A stretch of 64,000 nucleotides of DNA, from NCBI RefSeq assembly GCF_010435965.1, contig NZ_JAAGAA010000006.1, positions 124,001 through 188,000 of the forward strand, given 5' to 3'. Position 1 is the first letter of the stretch. The number at the start of each line of letters is the position of its first letter. The translations under genes were made by a program, and so were the position numbers. The DNA comes from Crenobacter caeni (GTDB lineage Bacteria > Pseudomonadota > Gammaproteobacteria > Burkholderiales > Chromobacteriaceae). The notes under the pieces are model-generated. The model saw nothing but the letters and a program-made list of their open reading frames with translations, was not told the origin of the DNA and ran no database searches. This document shows positions 38,436 to 47,257 of the stretch, piece by piece.

Positions 38436-40387
38436 CCGACACCCCGCTGTGGACCCCGCGCGCCGAGCGTGCCGACGCGAGCCATCTGGCCGCCTTTACC
38501 CGCCTCGTGCGCGCGAAAAGCGGCCAGCCGCTGCCCGACTACGTGAGCTTGTGGCGGCTGTCGGTTGACGCGCCCGCGCTGTTCTGGCCCGCGGTGTGGG
38601 ACTACACCGGCCTGATTGGCGACAGACGGGGCCCGGCGCTGGCCGGCAGCGGACGTTTTCTCGAGACACGCTTCTTCCCCGGGGCCACGCTCAACTACGC
38701 GGAAAACCTGCTCGCCGCGCCGGATGGACGGCTGGCGATCCGTTTCCTGCAGGAGACCGGGGACGAAACCACGCTGACCCGTGCCGGACTCTCCGCACTG
38801 GTGTCCCGCCTGCAACAGGCGATGCGCGAGGCGGGCGTCAAGACGGGCGACCGCATCGCCGGCTTCGTCGCCAACCAGCCGGAGACCATCGCGGCAATGC
38901 TCGCCACGGCGAGCCTGGGCGCGGTGTGGACCAGTTGCTCGACCGACTTTGGCGTCGACGGCTGCGTCGAGCGCTTCGGCCAGACCGCCCCCAAGCTGCT
39001 CTTTTGCAGCGACTCGGTCGTCTACGGCGGCAAGCGCATCGAGCTTGCCGCGCGCGCGGCCGAAATCGCCGCGCGCCTGCCCTCGCTCGCCCGCGTTATC
39101 GTGCTGCCGTGCGCGGGGGACGCGACCGAGGCGGCCGCGCGCATCGAGGGCGCGCTGCCGCTTGACGCCTTCATCGCCCCCTTCGCGGCGGCCGCGCCCA
39201 CCTTCACGCGGGTGCCGTTCGACCATCCGCTGTTCATCCTGTATTCCAGCGGTACCACCGGCGCACCCAAGTGCATCGTGCACGGCCACGGCGGCACCTT
39301 GCTGCAGCACCTGAAGGAACACCAGCTGCACGCGGATATGCACGCGGGCGATACGCTGCTCTACTACTCGACCTGCGGCTGGATGATGTGGAACTGGCTC
39401 GCCAGCGCGCTCGCCAGCGGCGTCACCCTGATGTGCTACGAGGGCTCGCCGTTTGCCGAGGACGGCCGGCGGCTGTGGCGCTGGGCCGAACAAGCCGGCT
39501 GCACGCACTTCGGCACCTCGGCGCGCTACCTCGACGCACTCGCGCAAAGCGGCCTCGCACCCTGCGAGCACTGGCCGCTTGCGCGCCTGCGCGTGCTGCT
39601 CTCCACCGGCTCGCCGCTGTCGGCCGAGCGTTTCCAGTGGGTGTACCGCCACATCAAGCGCGAGCTCAACCTCGCGTCGATCTCCGGCGGCACCGACATC
39701 GTCTCCTGCTTCGCGCTGGGCAACCCGACGCTGCCGGTGTGGGCGGGCGAGCTGCAGTGCGCGGGCCTTGGCATGGCGATTGATGTCGTCGACGACGCCG
39801 GCCACAGTGTCAGCGAGGCCAAGGGCGAACTCGTATGCCGGCGGCCGTTCCCGTCGATGCCGGTCGGCTTCTGGAACGACCCGGGGCAGGCACGCTACCG
39901 CAAGGCGTATTTCTCGCGCTTTGCCGGGCTGTGGGCGCACGGCGACTACGCCGAACAGACCCGCCACGGCGGGCTGGTCATCCACGGCCGCTCGGATGCG
40001 GTGCTCAACCCCGGCGGCGTACGCATCGGCACCGCCGAGATCTACCGCCAGCTAGAAGGCATTAGCGAGGTACTGGAGAGCATCGCCATCGGCCAGAAGT
40101 GGCACGGCGACGAACGCGTCGTGCTGTTCGTGCGCCTGCGCGCAGGCGCGAAACTCGACGACCCCCTGGTGCACAGGATACGCACGCAGATCCGCGACGG
40201 CGCGAGCCCGCGCCATGTGCCCGCGCGCATCGTCGCCGTCGACGACTTGCCGCGCACGCTGTCGGGCAAGCTGGTCGAGCTGGCGGTAAGGAACGTGGTG
40301 CACGGCGAAGCGGTCGCCAACGTCGGCGCGCTGGCCAACCCCGAGGCGCTAGCGCTGTTCCGCGACCTGCCCGAGCTGTCGATCTGA
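38432..40387 (+). CDS. Acetoacetate-CoA ligase
   Basis: 651-aa AMP-forming acyl-CoA synthetase of the acetoacetyl-CoA synthetase (AACS) family. P-loop-like ILYSSGTTGAPKCIVHGHGG, and the AACS/ACS block SCSTDFGVDGCVERFGQ. Activates acetoacetate released by the upstream hydrolase to acetoacetyl-CoA, which fits the operon. The A8 hinge GRSDAVLNPGGVRIG and the catalytic lysine in RTLSGK are present near the C-terminus. Confidence 0.94.
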   Translation: MTDTPLWTPRAERADASHLAAFTRLVRAKSGQPLPDYVSLWRLSVDAPALFWPAVWDYTGLIGDRRGPALAGSGRFLETRFFPGATLNYAENLLAAPDGRLAIRFLQETGDETTLTRAGLSALVSRLQQAMREAGVKTGDRIAGFVANQPETIAAMLATASLGAVWTSCSTDFGVDGCVERFGQTAPKLLFCSDSVVYGGKRIELAARAAEIAARLPSLARVIVLPCAGDATEAAARIEGALPLDAFIAPFAAAAPTFTRVPFDHPLFILYSSGTTGAPKCIVHGHGGTLLQHLKEHQLHADMHAGDTLLYYSTCGWMMWNWLASALASGVTLMCYEGSPFAEDGRRLWRWAEQAGCTHFGTSARYLDALAQSGLAPCEHWPLARLRVLLSTGSPLSAERFQWVYRHIKRELNLASISGGTDIVSCFALGNPTLPVWAGELQCAGLGMAIDVVDDAGHSVSEAKGELVCRRPFPSMPVGFWNDPGQARYRKAYFSRFAGLWAHGDYAEQTRHGGLVIHGRSDAVLNPGGVRIGTAEIYRQLEGISEVLESIAIGQKWHGDERVVLFVRLRAGAKLDDPLVHRIRTQIRDGASPRHVPARIVAVDDLPRTLSGKLVELAVRNVVHGEAVANVGALANPEALALFRDLPELSI

Positions 40388-40388
40388 C

Positions 40389-40754
40389 ATGCTCTGGCGC
40401 TTGGCGGCCGACGCGGTACTGGTGCTGCACCTGGCGTTCATCCTGTTTGCCGCGCTGGGCGCGCTCTTGGCGTGGCGCTGGCCGCGCGTGCCCTGGCTGC
40501 AACTGCCCGCCGCCCTGTGGGGCTTCCTGGTGGAAGCCGCCGGCTGGCCCTGCCCGCTCACCTCAATAGAAAACCGCCTGCGCTTTGCTGCCGGCGACGC
40601 GGGCTACGCCGGCGGCTTCATCGAGCACTACCTGCTGCCCCTGATCTACCCGCCGGGGCTTGACCGCCCGCTGCAAGGCGCACTCGCACTGCTGCTGATC
40701 GCCGTCAACGCCGCGCTCTACCTGTGGCTGTGGCGCAGCAAAAAGCCGGCCTGA
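40389..40754 (+). CDS. DUF2784 small membrane protein
   Basis: 121 aa, four hydrophobic segments; the DUF2784 signature GWPCPLTSIENRLR and FIEHYLLPLIYP is present. Function unknown. ATG follows the ligase stop by one base. Its stop codon lies inside the stem-loop that terminates the convergent impA-like gene. Confidence 0.82.
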   Translation: MLWRLAADAVLVLHLAFILFAALGALLAWRWPRVPWLQLPAALWGFLVEAAGWPCPLTSIENRLRFAAGDAGYAGGFIEHYLLPLIYPPGLDRPLQGALALLLIAVNAALYLWLWRSKKPA

Positions 40755-40763
40755 CGGCCGGCT
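40736..40763 (-). terminator. Terminator of the ImpA-like gene
   Basis: 8-bp stem (40744-40751 with 40756-40763) with loop TGAC; minus strand then reads TTTTTGCTG. Overlaps the end of the DUF2784 gene. Confidence 0.8.
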
Positions 40764-40793
40764 GACGGTTTTACGGGAAACGCCCTGCCCGGC

Positions 40794-43547
40794 TCAGAAC
40801 GGATACGCCGGCATGCCCGCGCTCAGCGACACCCACTTCCCGCTCGCGAGCTGGTTGCCGCGACCGGGCGCCAGCGCGAAGAACATCGGGGATTGCAGCG
40901 GCAGGTTCAGGTCCGCGACCGAACCGACCGCCGTCGCCGACAGCGGGATGCCGTACAGCTCGAACAGCTGGCGCAGGTCGCGCCCGATGATCTTGCTCGA
41001 GAGCACGTACAGCAGCTCGTGGTTGGCGATGCTGTTGCCCGCATAGCGCCCCATCGCGTACTTGCCCTTGTCGGCCGTATCCCACGCCTTCGCCACCAGG
41101 CGGTCGCCCTTGGAGAGCAGCGTGAAGAACTCGAGCGCTTGCAGCGCTTCGGGCTGGAGGGTGCCGTAGCGCGCCAGCGTGTACAGGTAGGCAAGCTGGA
41201 AATGCACCGCGCGCATCGCGTTGTGGTTCTGTGAGGCGCCAACCCAGAAGCGCGCGTACACGTCCTGCTGCAACGCGGCACCCGTCTTGCCCTGGTCGAC
41301 CGCCAGCTTGGCCGCGTTGTAGAGGCCCTTGTGGTCGATGCGGTCGCCGTTGACGTCACTGCCGTTCAGCGCGTACTGGCGCAAGGCGCTGGCGTTGGCG
41401 AGGATGTTGTTGTCACACTCGGTCACGCAGCCCTTGCCCTCGAACACCAGCTTCTGCGAACGCGGCACCGTGTTGTGGCCAAGTTCGTGCCACCAGCCCC
41501 AGCCCGGCGCGAGCCCGGCAAAGCCGTCGGACGGGTTGCCCGAACACAGGAAGCCGCAGGCGGCGATCCAGCCGACAAAGTGCTGGACCGACGGCGCGCG
41601 GTGCATGTCCCCCGCGCACGTCCAGCCAAACTCCCTGCACAGCTCGGCGACCTTGGGCTGCAAGGGCATGTTGGCGTAGCCGTTGACCAGGTGGTTGCTG
41701 TCGAAAATCCGCACCTTCAGGCCGTCCAGCACATACTGCTCCGGACTCTGGCTGCCGATCACGCTTTTCGCCTTGGCGATGGTCTGCTGCACCTCGCCAC
41801 CCTCGAACTTGGCGGTTTGCCAGCCGTAGTCGCCACGCGACAGCGCGCCGACGGCCTGCGCCATCTCGTCGGCGGACATCGGCTGGGTGAAGTCGAAGTG
41901 CGCGTAGCGGGTGACGCCCTTGAGCCTGAGCGTCACCTTGCGCCCGGCGGCGAGGCCCTGGTAGTCGAGGAACAGCGGGCCGCCCCACGGGTAGACCAGC
42001 GTCAGCGCACGCCCCTTGGGCAGTGTCACCTGATGGCCGTCCGGGTAGCGCGGCCGGTCATAGTTGTCGGCAAGCGGGTTGCCGCGCGCACGGATATGGC
42101 CGATGCGCAGCGCCAGCGACGACGCGCCCGCGTCGTCGACCACCTCGACTTCGACCGGCGCGCCGGGCAAGGCACCGCGGCCGATCGCGGTGCGCCCGCC
42201 GCCTTGCGCGATGGTGACCACCACCTCTTCCGGGGCGGCGGACGGCGCGAGGTTGCGCACCGCCGGCGGCATCCAGTCACCGAAGGTTTGCGGGGTCGTC
42301 GTCGAGCCGCGTACCGCGTAGCTCCAGCTATCCGACGCGAGCGCGCGCAGGAAGCCGGCGGCGTTGCCGGTCCGGCTGACCGGGCCGTAGTCGACGCTGC
42401 GGCGTGCGACGTCGGCCCACAGCACCAGATAGCGCAGGTAGTTGCTGCCCTCGGCGCCGAACAGCGGCTGGCCCTGCGCCTCGGAGACAGACTTCTCCTG
42501 TGCGATGCGGTCGACGGCCGCCGTCAGCCCGCCCGTGTTCCACTGGGCGAGCGCGTCGTTGGCGAGCGCGTCGGCCAAGGCGATGCGACCAGCCAGCGCC
42601 CCCCACTCGTCGGCCTTCTGCAAGGAAGCGTCGACCGTGCGCTCGGGCGCGACGCTGCCCTTGCTCCAGTACTGGCCGCCGTAGGCGCCGCTCAAGGTCA
42701 GCCCCATCGCCGACACCAGCCGCTCCGGGCCGTAATTCCAGTTCGATTGCAGGTAAAGCACCGCCTTGCCGGCGGCCAGGTAGCGGCGCACCTGCGCGGC
42801 GGTCGCCTCGCTGTTGCTGCTGCCCTGGCCGAACACGAACAGGTCGACCCCCTGCCAGCAGCTGTTCTCCTGCTCGATTGCACAGCTGACCGCCTTCGCC
42901 TGCGCGCCGGCACGGGTCAGGAAACCGCTGACGTCCGCGCCTGGGTACGCGTGCGTCGCGTAGCGGACCGTGGCCGGGAACGCGCTGCCGCTGCCGCCGA
43001 GCAGCCAGCCGATGCTGTTCTTGAAGAAGGGGAAGTAACCCTGCTGCGCACGGCTCGCGTTCGCCATGTTCCACAGCACGTTGCCGCCCCACGCCTGCGC
43101 GCGCCCGCCACCGTCGGCCTCGGCCGCCGCCGCCAGCACCGCGCCGTTGTCGGCGATCACCAGCGGCGCGCCGCTCTCGAAGGAAGCCGGCCACACCTGC
43201 CGGCTGTTGCTGCCAAAGTCGTAGCCCTGCGACACGCCGGCGGGCAGCAAGGCCGTAAGCTGCGTCAACTGCCGGAAACGGGCCGCCTCGGCCAGTTGCC
43301 GTGCGCCGGCGAGCAGGGCCGGTGCCGCCTCGGCCGGCAACTCGGAGGCGTCGCCGCTTTGCAGTGCCGCACCGATAGGCTCGTAGGGGTAGATCGCTTC
43401 GACGGCCTGCGTCTCGGCGACGGCAGGCGCTTCGGCCTGTGCCAGCTGCTGCGGCACTTGTCGCTGCGCGCTGTCCTGCCCGCTGCCTCCCCCGCCCAGA
43501 CAGCCTGCCAGCAGGGCTGGCATGGCCAGTAGCCATAGCTTGTTCAT
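40794..43547 (-). CDS. ImpA-like M60/M88 zinc metallopeptidase, lipoprotein
   Basis: 917 aa, close to the ImpA glycoprotein-cleaving peptidase of Pseudomonas. The N-terminus is a lipoprotein signal (LLAGC, Cys15 lipidated). The zinc site is GWWHELGHN at 687-691 (HExxH) followed 18 residues later by ECDNN with Glu710 as third ligand, the gluzincin arrangement of the M60-like superfamily. Regions before it resemble the ImpA N-terminal and beta-sandwich domains. ImpA-type enzymes cut O-glycosylated (mucin-like) proteins; whether this one does is inference. Confidence 0.85.
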   Translation of the reverse strand: MNKLWLLAMPALLAGCLGGGGSGQDSAQRQVPQQLAQAEAPAVAETQAVEAIYPYEPIGAALQSGDASELPAEAAPALLAGARQLAEAARFRQLTQLTALLPAGVSQGYDFGSNSRQVWPASFESGAPLVIADNGAVLAAAAEADGGGRAQAWGGNVLWNMANASRAQQGYFPFFKNSIGWLLGGSGSAFPATVRYATHAYPGADVSGFLTRAGAQAKAVSCAIEQENSCWQGVDLFVFGQGSSNSEATAAQVRRYLAAGKAVLYLQSNWNYGPERLVSAMGLTLSGAYGGQYWSKGSVAPERTVDASLQKADEWGALAGRIALADALANDALAQWNTGGLTAAVDRIAQEKSVSEAQGQPLFGAEGSNYLRYLVLWADVARRSVDYGPVSRTGNAAGFLRALASDSWSYAVRGSTTTPQTFGDWMPPAVRNLAPSAAPEEVVVTIAQGGGRTAIGRGALPGAPVEVEVVDDAGASSLALRIGHIRARGNPLADNYDRPRYPDGHQVTLPKGRALTLVYPWGGPLFLDYQGLAAGRKVTLRLKGVTRYAHFDFTQPMSADEMAQAVGALSRGDYGWQTAKFEGGEVQQTIAKAKSVIGSQSPEQYVLDGLKVRIFDSNHLVNGYANMPLQPKVAELCREFGWTCAGDMHRAPSVQHFVGWIAACGFLCSGNPSDGFAGLAPGWGWWHELGHNTVPRSQKLVFEGKGCVTECDNNILANASALRQYALNGSDVNGDRIDHKGLYNAAKLAVDQGKTGAALQQDVYARFWVGASQNHNAMRAVHFQLAYLYTLARYGTLQPEALQALEFFTLLSKGDRLVAKAWDTADKGKYAMGRYAGNSIANHELLYVLSSKIIGRDLRQLFELYGIPLSATAVGSVADLNLPLQSPMFFALAPGRGNQLASGKWVSLSAGMPAYPF

Positions 43548-43680
43548 GACTTCTCCCTTGTCAATTATTCAAAATTTGCACTTAATGCAATGCGCATTTT
43601 ATGACAGGGATTTAATAAATAGTTTTTTATTAAAAAGAAGCGTGGCAATCGAGTTGTCAATGATAACTAGCAGCTAGGGT
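43548..43680 (-). promoter_or_regulatory. AT-rich control region of the ImpA-like gene
   Basis: About 130 bases of AT-rich DNA. It holds a perfect 9-bp inverted repeat TTTAATAAA/TTTATTAAA (43611-43619 with 43626-43634) and a second TTGCA/TGCAA repeat (43576-43580 with 43586-43590). A TTGACA occurs upstream on the minus strand (about 43650) but without a well-placed -10. Confidence 0.5.
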
Positions 43681-43755
43681 ATGGGGCCGCCCCCGGAGAG
43701 CCCGCGCCGGGCAGGCGCGAACGCTTCGGGCAGCGATAGGCAAGCCGGGCAAACG

Positions 43756-43789
43756 GCCGGCCTGCCGTGTTCAGGTGCGGCAGGCCGGC
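43756..43789 (-). terminator. Hairpin spanning the stop of glycerate kinase
   Basis: Perfect 12-bp stem (43756-43767 with 43778-43789); the stop codon of the kinase (43771-43773) lies in the loop. Only a weak T tail (CGTTTGCC), so termination is probable but not certain. Confidence 0.55.
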
Positions 43790-44871
43790 GCGAGGCGCAG
43801 CCGCGCGACCTGTTCGGCCGCGAACTCAAGCGTCTCGGCCGCCTGCCCGATCGCGTCCTCCAGCGACACCGGGCCGTGACACGCCGAGAAGCAGCCGTCG
43901 AACGCGGCGGCAAGTTCGGCCGACATCTCGACGCGGCCGGAGAGCAGCGTCACCGGCACACCGGCGGTGCGGGCGTACCTTGCGACGCAGAACGGCGCCT
44001 TGCCGCGCAGGGTCTGCGCGTCGCTCGCCCCTTCGCCGGTGAGTACATGGCCGGCGCCGGCGATCGCGGCCGCCAGGCCGATCGCCGACGCAACCGCCGA
44101 CGCGCCGCCGGCGCGGCGCGCCCCCAACAACCCGAGCGCCCAGCCGATGCCGCCGGCCGCGCCTGCACCGGGCGCTTGCACATCGCCACCGGCCAGCAAA
44201 GAAAGCCGACCGAGCGCCACGTCGAGCGCGCCGCGCTCGGCGGCCGTCAGCCCCTTTTGCGCGCCGAACACCGCGCACGCGCCATGCTCACCCAGCAGGG
44301 GGTTGTCGACGTCGCTCCACAGCGCAAGCGGCACCGGCAGCCGCGCCAATGCCGCCAGCTCGACCCGCGCGAGCCGCAGCAAGTCGTGCGGCGCAGCGGA
44401 CAGAAGCCGGCCTTCTGCGTCGACAAAACGTGCACCCAGCGCGGCGAGCACGCCGGCGCCGCCGTCCGAGGTCGAGCTGCCGCCCAGCGCGACGGCGACG
44501 CGGCACGCGCCGTCCGCCACCGCCCTGAGGATCAATTCGCCGACGCCGAAACTGGTGCGCGCCATCGGCGGCGCCTCGCTCATGCCCAGCCCGACCACCC
44601 GCGCGACCTCGATCAGCGCGCCGCCGTCGGGCAACGCCAGATAGGCCGCATCCAGCGGTTCACCACCCGCCCCGTGCACGCGGTGTGTCCGCCAGTGCCC
44701 GCCCACCGCCGCGTGGACGGCGGCGAGCGTCCCCTCGCCGCCGTCGGCCATCGGCCGCACACACAGCTCGGCGTCAGGGTCGGCACGGCGTACCCCGGCG
44801 GCCATCGCCGCCGCCGCGGCTTCGGCGCTCAAGGCACCCTTGAACGAATCCGGTGCGATCACCCAACGCAT
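43771..44871 (-). CDS. Glycerate kinase (GlxK/GarK type)
   Basis: 366 aa, phosphorylates D-glycerate (to 2-phosphoglycerate in the GarK/GlxK family). The family start IAPDSFKGALSAEAAA is unmistakable; MADGGEGTL and ALGGSSTSDGGAG follow. ATG 44871 has a GGAGG ribosome site; the longer frame to 45027 runs antisense through trxC. Monocistronic; no glyoxylate or tartronate genes are adjacent. Confidence 0.94.
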   Translation of the reverse strand: MRWVIAPDSFKGALSAEAAAAAMAAGVRRADPDAELCVRPMADGGEGTLAAVHAAVGGHWRTHRVHGAGGEPLDAAYLALPDGGALIEVARVVGLGMSEAPPMARTSFGVGELILRAVADGACRVAVALGGSSTSDGGAGVLAALGARFVDAEGRLLSAAPHDLLRLARVELAALARLPVPLALWSDVDNPLLGEHGACAVFGAQKGLTAAERGALDVALGRLSLLAGGDVQAPGAGAAGGIGWALGLLGARRAGGASAVASAIGLAAAIAGAGHVLTGEGASDAQTLRGKAPFCVARYARTAGVPVTLLSGRVEMSAELAAAFDGCFSACHGPVSLEDAIGQAAETLEFAAEQVARLRLAPACRT

Positions 44872-44961
44872 GCTGCCTCCTTGTGGCCAAAGCGCCATCT
44901 TATGCCATACAGTAAACGGGCGGCGGCATCTGCCGCCGCGCTTGCCACGGAACAGCCGACC

Positions 44962-45396
44962 ATGCAACTTGCCTGCCCTGCCTGCCTGACCCGCAACCGC
45001 TTTCCCGACGAACGCCTCGCCGAACACCCGCGCTGCGGAAAGTGCAAGGCGCCGCTGGCGCCGGACAGCCCGGTGGCACTGAGCGATGCGACACTCCCGT
45101 CCTACCTGGCCGGCTGCGACGCGCCGGTGCTGGTCGACTTCTGGGCCGCGTGGTGCGGCCCCTGCCAGGCGATGGCACCGCAGTTTGCCGCCGCCGCGCG
45201 TGCGCTACCCGGGGTACGCTTCGTCAAGGTCGACAGCGACGCCGCGCCGCAATCGTCCGCCCGCTACGCGATCCGCAGCATCCCGACCCTGCTGCTGTTC
45301 AAGGATGGCCGCGAGCTGGCGCGGCACAGCGGCGTGCTGCCCGCCGCCCAGCTCACCCGGTGGGTCGAAGCCACATTGGCCAAGGAGAAGCCATGA
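44962..45396 (+). CDS. trxC: Thioredoxin 2
   Basis: 144-aa cytosolic thioredoxin with an N-terminal zinc finger (Cys5, Cys8, Cys25, Cys28) followed by the thioredoxin fold and active site WCGPC (Cys65, Cys68). The zinc domain and start context (MQLACPACLTRNRFP) match TrxC. Its stop overlaps the start of the next gene by four bases. Confidence 0.95.
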   Translation: MQLACPACLTRNRFPDERLAEHPRCGKCKAPLAPDSPVALSDATLPSYLAGCDAPVLVDFWAAWCGPCQAMAPQFAAAARALPGVRFVKVDSDAAPQSSARYAIRSIPTLLLFKDGRELARHSGVLPAAQLTRWVEATLAKEKP

Positions 45397-46325
45397 ACAC
45401 CCGACTCAGACACACGCTGGCCGCCTGCGCATTCGCGCTTGCGGCCGTTCCGCTGGCGCAGGCGTCGGCTGACGAGATCCGCAGCCAGGACTTGGTCTTC
45501 GCCAAGGGCGCACAGGGCGCGAAACTTTCCGGCGAGATCAAGGGCTACCAAATCGTCGACTACAAGCTGCGCGCCAAGGCAGGGCAGACGCTGACGGTAG
45601 ACTTCAAATCCGGCAACCGCTCCGCCTACTTCAACCTGCTGCCACCTGGCTCGAACGACGTCGCGATCTTCGTCGGCTCGAGTTCGGGCGACCGCTTCCA
45701 AGGGGTACTGCCCACGGACGGCGTCTACACGATCCGGGTCTACCAGATGCGCAACAGCGCGCGGCGCGGGGAACTGGCACGCTATACGCTCGCCATCGCG
45801 CTGCCCCCCGCCGCCGCACACACGCAAGGCTTCCGGCAGTCGCTGGACTTGCAGGGCACCCGCTTCGAGGTGACGGCGACCGACCATGGCTCACTCAACC
45901 AGTTGTCCGTGCACGCACAGGCGGCCAAGGGCAAGCCGGTGGCCTTCAACCAGGAAATAGACGGCAAGGTGACGGGCGCCGAAGTGGCGGACCTGAATGT
46001 GGACGGGCAGCCCGAGCTTTACGTCTACACGCAGTCGGCCGGCAGCGGCTCGTACGCGAACCTCGTCGCGCTCACCGCGCAAAAGGACGGCAGGCTGGTG
46101 CCAATCCGCCTGCCCGATCTCGCGAAGGACGCCAAGGCAAGCCGCGGCTATATGGGACACGACGCGTTCGCCGTCATCGAGAACCGTCTGGTACGCCGCT
46201 TCCCGGTGTACCGCGACGGCGACAGCAACGCGAAGCCGACCGGCGGCACGCGCCAGGTCCAGTACCGGCTGACGCAGGGCGGACAAGGCTGGGCACTGGT
46301 ATCAGACCGGGTGGTCGAGTATTGA
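45393..46325 (+). CDS. Periplasmic protein with PliI-like C-terminal domain
   Basis: 310 aa with a cleavable signal peptide (ends AQASA). N-terminal half (about 30-140) resembles a PPC-like beta-sandwich: GQTLTVDFKSGN, YFNLLPPGS. C-terminal half (about 150-310) has GAEVADLNVDGQPELYVY, GSGSYANLVA and GYMGHDAFAVIENRLVRRFP, which I associate with PliI-type lysozyme inhibitors; this is from memory and not certain. Coupled to trxC by an ATGA overlap. Confidence 0.6.
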   Translation: MNTRLRHTLAACAFALAAVPLAQASADEIRSQDLVFAKGAQGAKLSGEIKGYQIVDYKLRAKAGQTLTVDFKSGNRSAYFNLLPPGSNDVAIFVGSSSGDRFQGVLPTDGVYTIRVYQMRNSARRGELARYTLAIALPPAAAHTQGFRQSLDLQGTRFEVTATDHGSLNQLSVHAQAAKGKPVAFNQEIDGKVTGAEVADLNVDGQPELYVYTQSAGSGSYANLVALTAQKDGRLVPIRLPDLAKDAKASRGYMGHDAFAVIENRLVRRFPVYRDGDSNAKPTGGTRQVQYRLTQGGQGWALVSDRVVEY

Positions 46326-46348
46326 GGAGGGTCGGCGCGGCAGAAGCG

Positions 46349-46415
46349 CTTGCCCGGACGTCCGGGCAAGGCAAGTAAACAGCGCGCATGCGGGCCTATG
46401 CTGGCCCGCATGCGC
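46349..46415. terminator. Two hairpins between convergent genes
   Basis: A 10-bp palindromic stem (46349-46358 with 46361-46370) and a 13-bp stem (46384-46396 with 46403-46415). They fill the gap between the PliI-like gene and the methyltransferase. Neither has a good T-run, so Rho-independent function is uncertain. Confidence 0.5.
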
Positions 46416-46427
46416 GGGTAAAGCGGC

Positions 46428-47246
46428 TCAGTAGATGAAACGCTCACGCAGCCCATCCAGCATGAAGCCCTCCAGCAGCGCCTCGGCGCGTTCGCGCGCG
46501 CCGCCGCGGCGCTGGCCCTTCTTGGCGACGATCAGCTCGTTCTTCATCGAGTGCTCCCAGCCGACCAGCTCGGTCACCGTCAACTGGTAGCCGTGCGCCT
46601 CCAGCAACAGGCAGCGCAGCACGTTGGTGAGCTGGCTGCCGAATTCGCGGGTATGGATGCCGTGGCGCACGATCTCGCCCAGGGGCGTGCCCGCCAGCAG
46701 CTTCGCCTTCACCCGGCGCAACTCGGCGGCGACTTCGGCCTGGCAGCACGGCACCAGCACGATGAAGCGGGCGTCTTTTTGCAGCGCGAAGCGGATCGCG
46801 TCGTCGGTCGCGGTATTGCACGCGTGCAAGGCGGTGACGATGTCGACCTGCTTGCCGATCGCGTCGTTCGAGATCGACTCGGCGACCGTCTCGTTGATGA
46901 AGCGCATGCGCGTGAAGCCCAGCCCTTCGGCGAGCGCGGCGGTGGTGGCTACCAACTCCTCGCGCGTCTCGATGCCGATCACCTCGCCGACCTCCAGCGC
47001 CTTGAGCACCAAATCGTACAGGATGAAGCCGAGGTAGGACTTACCGGCGCCGTGGTCGACCACCGTCACGTCGCCCTTGTCCGCCACCACTTCGCGGATC
47101 AAGGGTTCGATGAACTGCACCAGGTGGTAGACCTGCTTGAGCTTCCTGCGGCTGTCCTGGTTGAGCTTGCCGTCACGGGTCAGGATGTGCAGCTCTTTCA
47201 GAAGCTCGACCGACTGTTCGGGGCGGATTTCGTAATCCTTGGCCAT
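46428..47246 (-). CDS. SAM-dependent methyltransferase, substrate unknown
   Basis: 272 aa. The SAM-binding motif I is VVDHGAGKSYLGFILYD, followed by IGIETREELV (motif II acidic residue). An LVPCCQAEVA segment lies further on, as in the Methyltransf_32 group. No signal peptide. ATG 47246 (MAKDYEIRP) is chosen; the frame upstream runs into pdxY. Eleven bases after pdxY, so probably co-transcribed. Function cannot be assigned. Confidence 0.82.
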   Translation of the reverse strand: MAKDYEIRPEQSVELLKELHILTRDGKLNQDSRRKLKQVYHLVQFIEPLIREVVADKGDVTVVDHGAGKSYLGFILYDLVLKALEVGEVIGIETREELVATTAALAEGLGFTRMRFINETVAESISNDAIGKQVDIVTALHACNTATDDAIRFALQKDARFIVLVPCCQAEVAAELRRVKAKLLAGTPLGEIVRHGIHTREFGSQLTNVLRCLLLEAHGYQLTVTELVGWEHSMKNELIVAKKGQRRGGARERAEALLEGFMLDGLRERFIY

Positions 47247-47257
47247 GATCTTTCCTT

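Noticed and set aside
43618-43660. Fur-box-like TGATAACT stretch upstream of the ImpA-like gene
   Set aside because: Only one partial GATAAT-type unit; too weak to call an iron-responsive site.
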